From assembly GCA_963803295.1 (NCBI GenBank), contig CAWDMC010000004.1:299208-363207 (forward strand): 64,000 nt of DNA, read 5' to 3'. Positions 1 through 7,840 of the stretch are shown in pieces. The notes under the pieces are model-generated. The model was not told where the DNA came from. It made no database searches and worked only from the letters and a program-made list of their open reading frames with translations. The DNA is from CAWDMC01 sp963803295. Lineage in GTDB: Bacteria; Acidobacteriota; Terriglobia; UBA7540. The position numbers and the translations under genes were made by a program. The stretch's first letter is position 1; each line of letters opens with the position of its first letter.

Positions 1-1
1 A

Positions 2-814
2 TCGCTGGTCAGCCGCGTGAAGACCGGCGATCGCGTGCTGCTGGCTCCGGGCATCAGTTGCGGGCAATGCGAGGCGTGCTTCAAGGGCCTTGACAGCGCC
101 TGCCGCAGCTACACGGTGTTCGGCGTCATGGTAGATGGAGGTTATGCCGAGTACGTGAAGTCGCCGGAGGCCAATGTCATCTGCATTCCAGGCAACTTGA
201 GCTTCAATGAAGCTGCCGCCGTTCCCTTGGTGTTCCTCACCGCCTGGCATATGCTGATGACCCGCGCGCAGCTCAAGCCGGGCGAGGATGTGCTGGTGAT
301 CGGCGCCGGATCAGGCGTAGGCAGCGCAGCCATCCAGCTCGCCAGCCTGTTGCAGGCTCGCGTGATCGCCGTGGCCGGAACCGATGCCAAGCTGGAGAAG
401 GCGCGCGAGCTGGGAGCAAGCGAGGTAATCAATCATCGCCGCCAATCGATCTCAGACGAGATAAAGCGGATCACCGCTAAACGTGGAGTCGATGTAGTTG
501 TCGAACACGTGGGCCAGGCGGTGTGGAAAGACTGCTTCGAGTCACTGGCCACCTACGGCCGCCTGGTCACGTGCGGGGTGACCTCGGGAGCGGAAGTGAA
601 ACTGGACATACAGGCGCTCTTCGGACGTCAGCGCAGTGTGCTGGGCTCCTTCATGGGGGGTAAAGGCGAGCTGTTGGATGTCCTCAAACTGATCGGACAG
701 CGGAAGCTCCACGCCGTCATCGATTCCGTGTTTCCGCTCGAGGAGGCACGGTCGGCTCAGAAGAAGATGGAGGATCGCGATTTCTTCGGTAAGATCCTGT
801 TGCGGCCGGCGTAG
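2..814 (+). CDS. Zinc-dependent alcohol dehydrogenase / quinone oxidoreductase, 5'-truncated by window edge
   Basis: The reading frame is already open at base 2, and the first in-frame start-like codon (GTG at 17) falls inside the conserved domain, so the N-terminus, including the catalytic-zinc ligands, lies outside the window. The visible part keeps the structural-zinc loop (CGQCEAC followed by a further Cys), then the Rossmann NAD(P)-binding motif GAGSGVGSAAIQ and the usual C-terminal catalytic-fold segment ending FGKILLRPA. Medium-chain dehydrogenases of this family oxidise alcohols or reduce enones/quinones with NAD(P)H; the substrate cannot be read from sequence. It points towards, and does not share an operon with, the minus-strand YgfZ-like gene that ends 49 bases further on. 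Confidence 0.9.
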   Translation, partial: SLVSRVKTGDRVLLAPGISCGQCEACFKGLDSACRSYTVFGVMVDGGYAEYVKSPEANVICIPGNLSFNEAAAVPLVFLTAWHMLMTRAQLKPGEDVLVIGAGSGVGSAAIQLASLLQARVIAVAGTDAKLEKARELGASEVINHRRQSISDEIKRITAKRGVDVVVEHVGQAVWKDCFESLATYGRLVTCGVTSGAEVKLDIQALFGRQRSVLGSFMGGKGELLDVLKLIGQRKLHAVIDSVFPLEEARSAQKKMEDRDFFGKILLRPA

Positions 815-863
815 CCTGCCTGCGGAAGTTACCCCTTCGTCCTGTCATTGTGAGTCCGCGCCA

Positions 864-1958
864 TCATTTCGAGCGGATTCCTTTGTAGAACGGCAGAGGA
901 ACTACCTCGGCCATGGGACCCGACTCGAGCGCTAGCCGACTTCCCGGCTCGGAGAACTCCCGGCGAACATACGCAAGCCCGATGGTCCTGGCAAGGGTCG
1001 GCGATACACAGGAACTGGTGATCTCACCCACTTCACGCTGATCCGTAATGCTCACAAGTCTTTCACCGGCTGCGGGCGCCACCGGCGAGTCGATAAAGAG
1101 GCCGCTCAATTGCCAGTTCACATGCCCACGGCTGCGAATGCGCTCGACCACCTCCTGCCCGATGTAGCAGCCTTTGGTGAAGCTGATGGCATTGAGGAGT
1201 CCGGCTTCAAGGGGAATAGTGTCATCCCCCATGTCAGGGCCGTAGCGTGGAATACCAGCTTCGATGCGCAACGACTCGAGCGCCTGCGTGCCGCAAGGGA
1301 GCGCCGCGAAGCGGTCGGCTTGCCGGGATGCCTCCTGCCACAAGGCGCGGATGGCATGCGTCGCACCCCACACTTGATAACCCTCCTCGCCGGTGTTGCT
1401 GGATCGCGCGATACGCACCAGCCCTCGCTCATGGTTGACCCTCACGTGTTGATATTCGTCGAGAGCCGGCCATGTGGCGCGAATTGCTGATTCTAGCAAC
1501 TGTCGCGATCGCGGACCTTCGAAGGCGATGGCGGTGTGGTCGGAAGGATCGAGTGTCACATCGTCCATGATAATGTACCGGCCGAGCATTTCCGTAAACT
1601 TCTGCCGCAGGTCGGCGTCCGTTTCGATCAAAAAGAGATCCTCGGCGCAGTAGATCCGCAAATCGGCGATCATGTGTCCCTTGACATCGAGGAAGGTCGC
1701 ATAGACGCCCTCGCCCGATTTCAGGCTTTGGATATCGTTCGACAACATGTTATGAAGGAAACTACGGCTGTCAGGGCCGCGGGCCAGGGTCATAAGACGG
1801 AACGAGAAATCGAAGAATCCCGCCGCGGTTCGCACAGCGCGATGCTCTTCTTGGGCATCGGAGAAGCGCGCCGGAACGCGTGCGCCGTGGTATTCGGTCA
1901 GCTCGATGGAATGAGCAGCGTGGAGGTCGGACAGGGCGCTGCCGATCAATTCACTCAC
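864..1958 (-). CDS. ygfZ: YgfZ/GcvT-like folate-binding protein (Fe-S cluster assembly)
   Basis: A 364-residue protein of the aminomethyltransferase fold. The YgfZ signature KGCYIGQEV is present with its conserved Cys at about residue 264, and this distinguishes it from true glycine-cleavage T proteins. YgfZ proteins bind tetrahydrofolate and help maintain certain iron-sulfur enzymes, notably those acting on thiolated tRNA. The start is GTG, placed directly after the TGA stop of the upstream membrane-protein gene (TGA-GTG with no gap), which indicates translational coupling. The N-terminal sequence is typical of the family (FFDFSFRLMTLARGPDSRSFLHNMLSND). Identity is firm; the exact Fe-S client is unknown. 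Confidence 0.88.
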   Translation of the reverse strand: MSELIGSALSDLHAAHSIELTEYHGARVPARFSDAQEEHRAVRTAAGFFDFSFRLMTLARGPDSRSFLHNMLSNDIQSLKSGEGVYATFLDVKGHMIADLRIYCAEDLFLIETDADLRQKFTEMLGRYIIMDDVTLDPSDHTAIAFEGPRSRQLLESAIRATWPALDEYQHVRVNHERGLVRIARSSNTGEEGYQVWGATHAIRALWQEASRQADRFAALPCGTQALESLRIEAGIPRYGPDMGDDTIPLEAGLLNAISFTKGCYIGQEVVERIRSRGHVNWQLSGLFIDSPVAPAAGERLVSITDQREVGEITSSCVSPTLARTIGLAYVRREFSEPGSRLALESGPMAEVVPLPFYKGIRSK

Positions 1959-2378
1959 TCAACCCCGCCTCAGGTAAGCGGAGATCAGAATCACGGCCAT
2001 GGCCATCCCGAACGCCAGGCCCAGCCAGAGTTTCTGTCGCTGACGAAAGGGGGCCAGGACTTTAAGGGGAACGCTCAAGCACAGCACGAGAACGAAAACC
2101 AACATCCCCAGGGTGATTTTTACAGTGAGCCACCACCAGTACCGTCCCCATGGCGCCTCCCAGGCGAGGCTGGCGTTGTAAACGCCCGACCCGATCAGGA
2201 GGACGATCACGGTCCAAGTCACCCAGCGGAAGCGGGCTCCCACTGCATCAAGCAGAGGTTGCCGCCGTACCGGATCGAGAACCTGCGAGGCTGGGAGCAA
2301 AATGAACAAGATGAAAGCCATCCCTCCCACGCCGACGACGGCGGCAGAAACATGGATCCACTGAAATAAGGTTGACAT
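1959..2378 (-). CDS. Small four-helix membrane protein (CopD/DUF2269-like)
   Basis: 139 residues, almost entirely hydrophobic, with four predicted membrane spans (about residues 5-28, 50-68, 80-102, 115-136). The N-terminal MSTLFQWIHVSAAVVGVGGM and the His in the first helix resemble the short CopD-like or DUF2269 membrane proteins found widely in soil bacteria. No catalytic motif is visible and the function is unknown. It is the upstream member of a two-gene unit with the YgfZ-like gene (stop and start codons abut). A hairpin at 2474-2521 lies just upstream and separates it from the dehydratase gene. Confidence 0.7.
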   Translation of the reverse strand: MSTLFQWIHVSAAVVGVGGMAFILFILLPASQVLDPVRRQPLLDAVGARFRWVTWTVIVLLIGSGVYNASLAWEAPWGRYWWWLTVKITLGMLVFVLVLCLSVPLKVLAPFRQRQKLWLGLAFGMAMAVILISAYLRRG

Positions 2379-2473
2379 CAGGTTATCGGCAAGGCGTGGG
2401 GATTAGGCAAGCCGTGATCCGCCCGGCTCTGAAATGTCTCGTTTCGGCTAAGCACGCTCTCGATAAGCGCCCA

Positions 2474-2521
2474 AAGCACCCGCCCGCCTTTTGGGCGCTA
2501 CCCAAAGGCAAGCGGGTGCTT
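2474..2521. terminator. Strong hairpin between dehydratase and membrane-protein genes
   Basis: Perfect 10-bp arms (AAGCACCCGC at 2474-2483 and GCGGGTGCTT at 2512-2521) enclose a second, shorter inverted repeat (GCCTTTTGGG / CCCAAAGGC). It begins 22 bases beyond the stop of the minus-strand dehydratase gene, where a terminator would be expected. There is no long T-tract, so it could instead be a transcript-stabilising hairpin or a REP-like palindrome. Confidence 0.55.
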
Positions 2522-2542
2522 ATGGCAGATGATGCGTCATCG

Positions 2543-2875
2543 TCAGGCCGCAGCTATCGTGCGTGCACGACCGGCCTGATAGCCAGGAACGGAGGTGGCG
2601 ATTTCGTCGATCGTCCGGGCGAGATCAAAATCTGCATCGGTGACTCCGCCGACGCTGTTGGTCGTAAGCACCACCCCCACAGTGCTGTAGTTGATGCACA
2701 TGTCAGGATGGTGCTGCTTCTTCTCGGATTCTGCTGCGACCTTGTTCACGAAAAGGATCGATTCACTGAATGTGGTGAATCTAAACTTGCGTTGAATGGC
2801 ATCTTGCGTATCAAACCAGCTAGGCAATTGGTTGCGAAGCCGGGAGCGGATTTCGCCAGTGGTTAGGGCTGGCAT
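2543..2875 (-). CDS. phhB: Pterin-4-alpha-carbinolamine dehydratase
   Basis: 110 residues, the normal length for the PCD/DCoH family. The diagnostic motif KKQHHPDM is present (the two adjacent His of the active site), followed by YSTVGVVLTT and the C-terminal helix DFDLARTIDEIA. The enzyme dehydrates 4a-hydroxytetrahydropterin during recycling of the pterin cofactor of aromatic amino-acid hydroxylases. No hydroxylase gene is visible nearby, so its partner may be elsewhere, or it may serve in molybdopterin-linked repair. A purine-rich ribosome site (TAGGAGGTAA) stands just before the ATG. Confidence 0.9.
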   Translation of the reverse strand: MPALTTGEIRSRLRNQLPSWFDTQDAIQRKFRFTTFSESILFVNKVAAESEKKQHHPDMCINYSTVGVVLTTNSVGGVTDADFDLARTIDEIATSVPGYQAGRARTIAAA

Positions 2876-2885
2876 GCGTTACCTC

Positions 2886-3200
2886 CTAAGATCTGATTAA
2901 GAAGTTGAACCCCGAATCCCGCATTGCGCAAATCGGCGCCGGCACGTTATCACCCCTGCCGAAGACTACCCTGCCTGGCAATGAAGGGCGGACTAGACCC
3001 GCAGCTTGAGTATAGGCATGGCCGGGGCCCAAGTCAACTTGACCAACCGGCACCCACCGGCACCCCCGACGAACGGAAGCGGTGTAGTCAGTTCCTGCTT
3101 TGGGTCGTAATACGTCCATAAGGATTATTCGCAGCTCGATTTCGCATGGACCCAGGCGGGAGAGTGCCACCGAGGTGCGGCCCATCACATCCTGCAGCCA
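2886..3200. other. Intergenic stretch without recognised gene
   Basis: About 300 bases upstream of the dehydratase. Open frames here have no recognisable protein character. The promoter of the minus-strand dehydratase gene should lie at its left side, but no convincing -35/-10 pair was picked out. Confidence 0.5.
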
Positions 3201-3204
3201 TCGG

Positions 3205-3440
3205 TCATGGGTAGACCAGCGCTACTTCGGGCATTCCGGCAGACGAACCACGTCGAACATACTCCTCATAATCGATCTGTCCCGCAGTATGATGTAGAGG
3301 CGAATCGCCAGTTTGCGGGCGATGGCCACCCGCGCCTGGGCCCAGCCGTGACGGAAGGCCAGGCCCTTGAAGTCCTGTTTCAAGTTCGCCTCGCAGCGGC
3401 AGGCGCTCTGCGCCGATTCAGGAAGCTAACCCCCGATCGA
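3205..3440 (-). pseudogene. Decayed IS110-family transposase C-terminus
   Basis: Read on the minus strand, bases about 3400-3290 encode WAQARVAIARKLAIRLYIIL, which is like the C-terminal helix of IS110-family transposases (usually RVAVARKLA.RLY.MLRD). A frameshift follows, and the reading frame resumes as IDYEEYVRRG in the next frame. There is no start, no N-terminal DEDD domain and no intact frame, so only a short relic remains. Assignment rests on motif memory rather than a search. Confidence 0.55.
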
Positions 3441-3486
3441 ATCGAGATGTCAATTCGATAGGCCCGATGCGCGAGATGGCGGGGCA

Positions 3487-4329
3487 ATGCATCACTTAAC
3501 TTATATGAAGCCTCTGCTGACCCTTGCCCTCTATCTTGCCCTGGCGCCGGTTTCTTTCGCTGCCGCAGCTTCGCTTTCGTATTCAGGTCTCGATGCCGGC
3601 TACCGGCAAATGTACAACCTGCAGTTTGAACAGGCCCACCTGACGTTCGCGCGGTGGGAACAGGATCATCCCGCCGATCCGCTGGGTCCCGCTTCGGATG
3701 CGGCGGCCTACTTATTCGCGGAGTTCGACCGCCTGGGCGTGCTCGAATCCGAATTCTTTACCGATGATGACGGGTTCAAGAAGAGGCGAAGACAAGAGCC
3801 CGATCCAGCGGCCCGGCAAGCCTTTCGGAAGGCGATCGAGAGAAGCCAGCGCTTGGCCGATAGCAATCTTGGCCGCGATCCGCGTGACACCAACGCGCTC
3901 TTTGCCAAGGTGCTGGGGCTGGGGCTCGAATCCGACTACCTGGCCTTGATTGCAAAACGGAACCTCGCTTCCGTTAGCTATATGAAGAGTGCGGGCACAC
4001 TGGCGGAAAGCCTGCTCGCGCTCGATCCCACCCGCTATGACGCCTATCTGGCCATCGGCGTGGAGAACTACATTCTGGGGTTGAGCCCCGCTCCGGTGCG
4101 CTGGATTCTGCACCTCTACGGCGCCCAAACCGATAAGAACGAGGGACTCGACAAACTTCGCCTTACTGCGGAAAAAGGCCACTACCTACAGCCTTTCGCT
4201 CGCCTGCTGCTGGCTGTCGCTGCCCTCCGGGATCATAACCGTAATCACGCACGCGACTTACTACGAGAACTGGCCCAGGAATTTCCCAATAATCACCTCT
4301 ACAACAGAGAACTCGCCCGGCTCAATTAG
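3487..4329 (+). CDS. Secreted TPR-like protein of unknown function
   Basis: 280 residues with a signal peptide (hydrophobic stretch LLTLALYLALAPVSFAAAA). The mature part is helical and begins YRQMYNLQFEQAHLTFARWEQDHPADP, i.e. tetratricopeptide-like repeats. The C-terminal end (ARDLLRELAQEFPNNHLYNRELARL) is typical of acidobacterial TPR proteins annotated as hypothetical. The ATG at 3487 has a GGCGGGG stretch just upstream; an internal ATG at 3505 (MKPLL) would give a better-shaped signal peptide. A decayed copy of the C-terminal 45 residues lies immediately downstream at 4423-4563. Confidence 0.75.
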   Translation: MHHLTYMKPLLTLALYLALAPVSFAAAASLSYSGLDAGYRQMYNLQFEQAHLTFARWEQDHPADPLGPASDAAAYLFAEFDRLGVLESEFFTDDDGFKKRRRQEPDPAARQAFRKAIERSQRLADSNLGRDPRDTNALFAKVLGLGLESDYLALIAKRNLASVSYMKSAGTLAESLLALDPTRYDAYLAIGVENYILGLSPAPVRWILHLYGAQTDKNEGLDKLRLTAEKGHYLQPFARLLLAVAALRDHNRNHARDLLRELAQEFPNNHLYNRELARLN

Positions 4330-4422
4330 CGGAAGCGCAACGCATCGGTTCGGTTTATGATGTGTCCCTTGTCTCTTCGCTGATGGCTGCGGCCTGCCTT
4401 TTATGGGCCAAGCCCAGTGCTC

Positions 4423-4563
4423 CAAGGCCCGGTCTATCGTCGTCAGGCCTCGATCGGGCTACCAGCGAAGAACCAAGGCTGGGCGCGAGAACTATTGGCG
4501 GGTCTGGAGCAGGACCTTCCAAACAACAATCTCCACACCAGAGAACGTGCTCGCATACAATAG
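4423..4563 (+). pseudogene. Decayed duplicate of the preceding gene's C-terminus
   Basis: In the frame ending at the TAG at 4561-4563 the DNA reads LPAKNQGWARELLAGLEQ followed by DLPNNNLHTRERARIQ. This lines up with LRDHNRNHARDLLRELAQ and EFPNNHLYNRELARLN at the end of the intact TPR gene about 240 bases upstream. No start codon or upstream domain is left in this frame, and a frameshift near 4420 separates it from the earlier ATG. It is best read as the 3' relic of a tandem paralogue. Confidence 0.7.
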
Positions 4564-4634
4564 ATGGCCGACAATAGTGGCCGGCAGTAGTGGCCGGCCT
4601 CGACCCCAAAGCAAGAGGAGCATCGATAATCCTC

Positions 4635-5681
4635 ATGACGATTTCGAGCGTTGCCACCGCCTTCCCAAAGCATCACTACAGCCAGGAAATCCTGGTGCCG
4701 GCCCTTAAGAACCACTGGGGCGTTCGGCTGAAGAAGCCAGAGATCCTCGATCGAATCTACCTGCACATGGGAGTAGAGAGCCGCTATCTGTCTTTGCCCC
4801 TCGAGGCTTACGATGACCTCGACACCTGGGGCAAGGCTAATAACGTCTGGATCGAGACTGCCAAGGAACTGGGACCGCAAGCGATCTGCCGGGCGCTCGA
4901 ACGGGCCCAGCTTGAACGGCGGGATCTGAAAGCTCTTTTCGTGGTCTCGGTAACCGGCATCGCCAGTCCATCGCTGGACGCGCGTTTAATAAACGTGATG
5001 CAGCTTGATCCCAACATTAAGCGCATCCCCATCTTCGGACTGGGATGCGTGGCCGGAGCCGCCGGCATCGCTCGCGCCGCTGACTATGTCCGCGCCTTTC
5101 CCGCCCACGCGGCGGCGCTGTTGTCTGTAGAATTATGTTCGCTGACCATCCAGCGGGAAGACGTCTCCATGGCCAACATCATCTCCTCGGGACTGTTCGG
5201 CGATGGCGCCGCCGCCGTGATCGTCACCGGCTCCGACCTTCAATCGGCCGGCCCCGAGATCCTGGCTACGCGCTCGATTTTTTATCCAAACACGGAAGAT
5301 GTGATGGGTTGGGATATCTCGGAGAAGGGCTTCTGCATCGTACTATCGCCCGGCGTGCCTGATATGGCGAAGCACCTGGCGACGGACGTTGACGCATTTC
5401 TAGCCGATAACAGTCTTGGACGCGGGGATATCGGGTGTTGGGTTCTACACAACGGTGGACCCAAGGTGCTCGAGGCGACAGAATCGGCCCTCGGCATCCC
5501 ACGGGAGGCCCTCTCTGCATCCTGGGACTGCCTGCGTAGGGCAGGCAATCTCTCGTCCGCTTCAGTGCTCATGGTGCTTGAAGAGGTCATGACCAATCGT
5601 CGGCCGCAGCCGGGAACCATGAGTATCTTGGCGGCGATGGGCCCGGGATTCTGTTCAGAGCTGGTACTCCTGCGCTGGTGA
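4635..5681 (+). CDS. Type III polyketide synthase (chalcone/stilbene synthase family)
   Basis: 348 residues from the ATG at 4635, chosen because the family starts with a short strand like MTISSVATAFPKH; an earlier GTG at 4590 adds an unrelated leader. The catalytic triad is complete: Cys138 in GLGCVAGAAG, His272 in LHNGGPKVLE and Asn305 in AGNLSSASVL. The ATG has a GAGGAG stretch upstream, although the spacing is long. These homodimeric ketosynthases condense malonyl-CoA onto an acyl or aromatic starter to make pyrones, resorcinols or phloroglucinols. The gene overlaps the following flavoprotein gene by 4 bases (GTGA), so both are very likely made together. Starter and product cannot be determined from sequence. 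Confidence 0.93.
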   Translation: MTISSVATAFPKHHYSQEILVPALKNHWGVRLKKPEILDRIYLHMGVESRYLSLPLEAYDDLDTWGKANNVWIETAKELGPQAICRALERAQLERRDLKALFVVSVTGIASPSLDARLINVMQLDPNIKRIPIFGLGCVAGAAGIARAADYVRAFPAHAAALLSVELCSLTIQREDVSMANIISSGLFGDGAAAVIVTGSDLQSAGPEILATRSIFYPNTEDVMGWDISEKGFCIVLSPGVPDMAKHLATDVDAFLADNSLGRGDIGCWVLHNGGPKVLEATESALGIPREALSASWDCLRRAGNLSSASVLMVLEEVMTNRRPQPGTMSILAAMGPGFCSELVLLRW

Positions 5682-6733
5682 TCGGGGGTTTCTTGCGGAC
5701 GGATGTTTTTGTGGTGGGTGGCGGTCCGGCGGGTCTGGCCACCGCGATTGCCTTGGCTCAACGGGGATTCCGGGTCACTACCGCCGACGCGGCCCATCCC
5801 CCGATCGATAAAGCCTGTGGCGAGGGGTTGATGCCCGACAGCCTCGCTGCCCTAGCCAGGCTTGGCGTAACCATTACAGACGGCGCGGCCGTTCCTCTTC
5901 GTGGCATCCGTTTTATCGACTCCATCTCATCGGTTGAAGCCCCGTTCCCGAATGGATGCGGTGTAGGCATCCGGCGAACGGCATTGCACCAACTTCTGGT
6001 TGAGGGCGCCCGTGAGGCGGGGGTCGAAATGCTGTGGAATACCCGCGTGAGGGCCGTTTTGCCGGGTAGGGTAACCGCAGGATCCTCCGTTTGGGAATGC
6101 CGCTGGACCGTGGCTGCGGATGGGGAGAACTCGCGCGTCCGCCGCTGGATGAAGCTCGATCGCCGCCGTCATGAGCGCGTCCGCTTTGGCTTCCGCCGCC
6201 ACTATCGGGTGAAGCGTTGGACGGATCTGGTGGAGGTCTACTGGTCCCATGGCTGCCAGATGGTGATCACGCCCATCGATGCGGACGAGGTGTGCGTTGC
6301 CATCACCACCCCGAATTCGCGCTTGCGCCTGCAGGCTGCCCTGAAACTTTTCCCTCAGGCTGCCCGCCATCTTGAAGGAGCCGACGCCAACACTCCCGAG
6401 AAGGGAGCCGTATCGGCACTGCGCCGGTTGCGAGCTGTTTCTCGCGGCTCGTTTGCCTTGGTCGGAGATGCCAGCGGTTCGGTGGATGCCATTACGGGCG
6501 AGGGTTTATGCCAGACCTTCCGCCAGGCGGTAGTGCTCGCCGACGCCATGGCACGCGGCGATCTCGGTTTATATGATGCCGCTCACCGGCGGCTCGCACG
6601 TTGGCCGCGGCTCATGTCACGCGCCATGCTGATGATGGACCGCCATCCCGGCCTTCGTCAGCGTGTGCTCCAGATGCTGAGCGCAAAGCCGGCCGTGTTC
6701 CAAATGCTGGTCGCGGCGCAGGTCAGCTTTTGA
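5678..6733 (+). CDS. FAD-dependent oxidoreductase coupled to the type III PKS
   Basis: 351 residues. The N-terminal dinucleotide-binding motif GGGPAGLATA lies at residues 14-23, the second FAD motif GDASGSVDAITGEG is in the C-terminal half, and the DKACGEGLMP segment is typical of the geranylgeranyl-reductase / aromatic-hydroxylase branch of flavoproteins. Start is GTG inside the stop of the PKS gene (4-base overlap). In known phenolic-lipid clusters (for example the srs genes of Streptomyces) a flavoprotein hydroxylates the alkylresorcinol made by the type III PKS, so a similar tailoring step is plausible here. No methyltransferase or carrier gene follows. Confidence 0.85.
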   Translation: MIGGFLRTDVFVVGGGPAGLATAIALAQRGFRVTTADAAHPPIDKACGEGLMPDSLAALARLGVTITDGAAVPLRGIRFIDSISSVEAPFPNGCGVGIRRTALHQLLVEGAREAGVEMLWNTRVRAVLPGRVTAGSSVWECRWTVAADGENSRVRRWMKLDRRRHERVRFGFRRHYRVKRWTDLVEVYWSHGCQMVITPIDADEVCVAITTPNSRLRLQAALKLFPQAARHLEGADANTPEKGAVSALRRLRAVSRGSFALVGDASGSVDAITGEGLCQTFRQAVVLADAMARGDLGLYDAAHRRLARWPRLMSRAMLMMDRHPGLRQRVLQMLSAKPAVFQMLVAAQVSF

Positions 6734-6790
6734 AGTGCACTCTGGCGGACCGCATGTGAGCGGTACACCAGCGATACTGAACGCAGGCAC

Positions 6791-6938
6791 TACTGAGTAT
6801 TACAAATCATAGTGACGGTCTTACTGTAGCGCCGGTGTCCCCACCGGCGTTTTCGGCGCTGAGAGGCTGTCTTGAGTGGAGCGAAGGGACAGCGCCGCTA
6901 CAGAGTTTGATCGTCACTGTGATTTGGAATGCTCAGTA
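6791..6938. repeat. MITE-like element with ~45-bp imperfect terminal inverted repeats
   Basis: Left arm 6791-6834 (TACTGAGTATTACAAATCAT...) and right arm 6893-6938 are imperfect reverse complements over about 45 bases, ending CTCAGTA. The outer ends are TA dinucleotides, as left by Tc1/mariner-IS630-type transposition. The centre holds a shorter hairpin (GCCGGTGTCCCCACCGGC). It has no coding capacity. It lies between the flavoprotein gene and the YceI gene, so it may also act as a terminator or stabiliser on transcripts reading through. Confidence 0.65.
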
Positions 6939-6971
6939 AGCCTGCCCCAAGATCTCAGTGCGGGACCAATT

Positions 6972-7571
6972 ATGAAACTTGTCCGCCTCCATTTCTACTT
7001 TGTCCTGACGGCGATCGTGCTCGCCGCGGTGTGTTCGCCCGCGCTCGCCCAGGAGACCGTCTTTCAGCTTGACCCCGCCAAAACCGAGGTCGCCTTCACT
7101 TTGACCGATCCGCTGCATACGGTCCACGGCACGTTTAAGCTGAAAAGCGGGACGATTCGCTTCAATCCGACGACGGGGGAAGCCGGCGGAAAGGTGGTGG
7201 TCGACGCCACCAGCGGAGCGAGCGGCAACGGTTCGCGTGATCGCAAGATGCACAAAGAGGTTCTGGAAAGCCCGAAATACTCCGATATTACCTTGACGCC
7301 GGTCAGGTTTAAGGGGACTCTCTCGCCCCAGGGTAAATCGCACATAGAGGTCGAGGGCACGCTCGGCCTTCATGGAAGCGAGCACCCCATCACACTTCCG
7401 TTCGAAGTGGAGGCCGCCGGTGATCCAATCACGGCGACCACCCATTTCGACGTTCCTTATGTGGATTGGGGACTCAAGAATCCAAGCGTACTGTTCTTGC
7501 GCGTGGGCCCGACCGTGGCAATCGACATCCACGCCCAAGGAAGGTTGATGCCCGCCTCCACCGCCCACTAA
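6972..7571 (+). CDS. YceI-family periplasmic lipid-binding protein
   Basis: 199 residues from the ATG at 6972, which begins a clean signal peptide (MKLVRLHFYFVLTAIVLAAV, cleavage after SPALA-QE). The mature protein is the YceI lipocalin-like barrel: VFQLDPAKTEVAFTLTD at the start, TLHTVHGTF-type turn, a middle RDRKMHKEVLESPKYSDITL motif and a closing VGPTVAIDIHAQGRL strand. Family members bind isoprenoid lipids in the periplasm. An upstream in-frame ATG at 6876 would run through the MITE-like element and is rejected. Confidence 0.9.
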   Translation: MKLVRLHFYFVLTAIVLAAVCSPALAQETVFQLDPAKTEVAFTLTDPLHTVHGTFKLKSGTIRFNPTTGEAGGKVVVDATSGASGNGSRDRKMHKEVLESPKYSDITLTPVRFKGTLSPQGKSHIEVEGTLGLHGSEHPITLPFEVEAAGDPITATTHFDVPYVDWGLKNPSVLFLRVGPTVAIDIHAQGRLMPASTAH

Positions 7572-7639
7572 CAGCACCACCGCATAGCTCCTAAGCCATG
7601 TTGGCCCCCGCGGTTTATTGACGGTTTATTAAGGTGAAG

Positions 7640-7840
7640 CTATGGCATGCGGTCCAGAGCATACCAATCTTTCCCGCCAAATGGACTGAGCCTCGTGAAA
7701 TCCGTAACTGACAGTGAAATATTCTGCTGAACGTCGTTCGAGGCATCCTGAATCCAACGCGGCTTGTACTGGATGCGCTCCTCCAGTTCGGACCACCGGC
7801 ATGCGAGACGGTCCGCCTCCGTTTGCCATGACATTTTCAT
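7640..7840 (-). CDS. Small hypothetical protein (66 aa)
   Basis: A 66-residue frame starting MKMSWQTEADRLACRWSELE. It is kept because a very good ribosome site (AAGGAG, nine bases upstream) precedes this ATG; the longer 80-residue frame has no such site. The protein is soluble, Trp- and Asp-rich, with no recognised domain. It ends 65 bases from the convergent YceI gene. Function unknown. Confidence 0.5.
   Translation of the reverse strand: MKMSWQTEADRLACRWSELEERIQYKPRWIQDASNDVQQNISLSVTDFTRLSPFGGKDWYALDRMP

Noticed and set aside
2886..3188. 100-codon open frame on the minus strand upstream of the dehydratase
   Set aside because: No ribosome site, no family resemblance and amino-acid composition like a random GC-rich frame.
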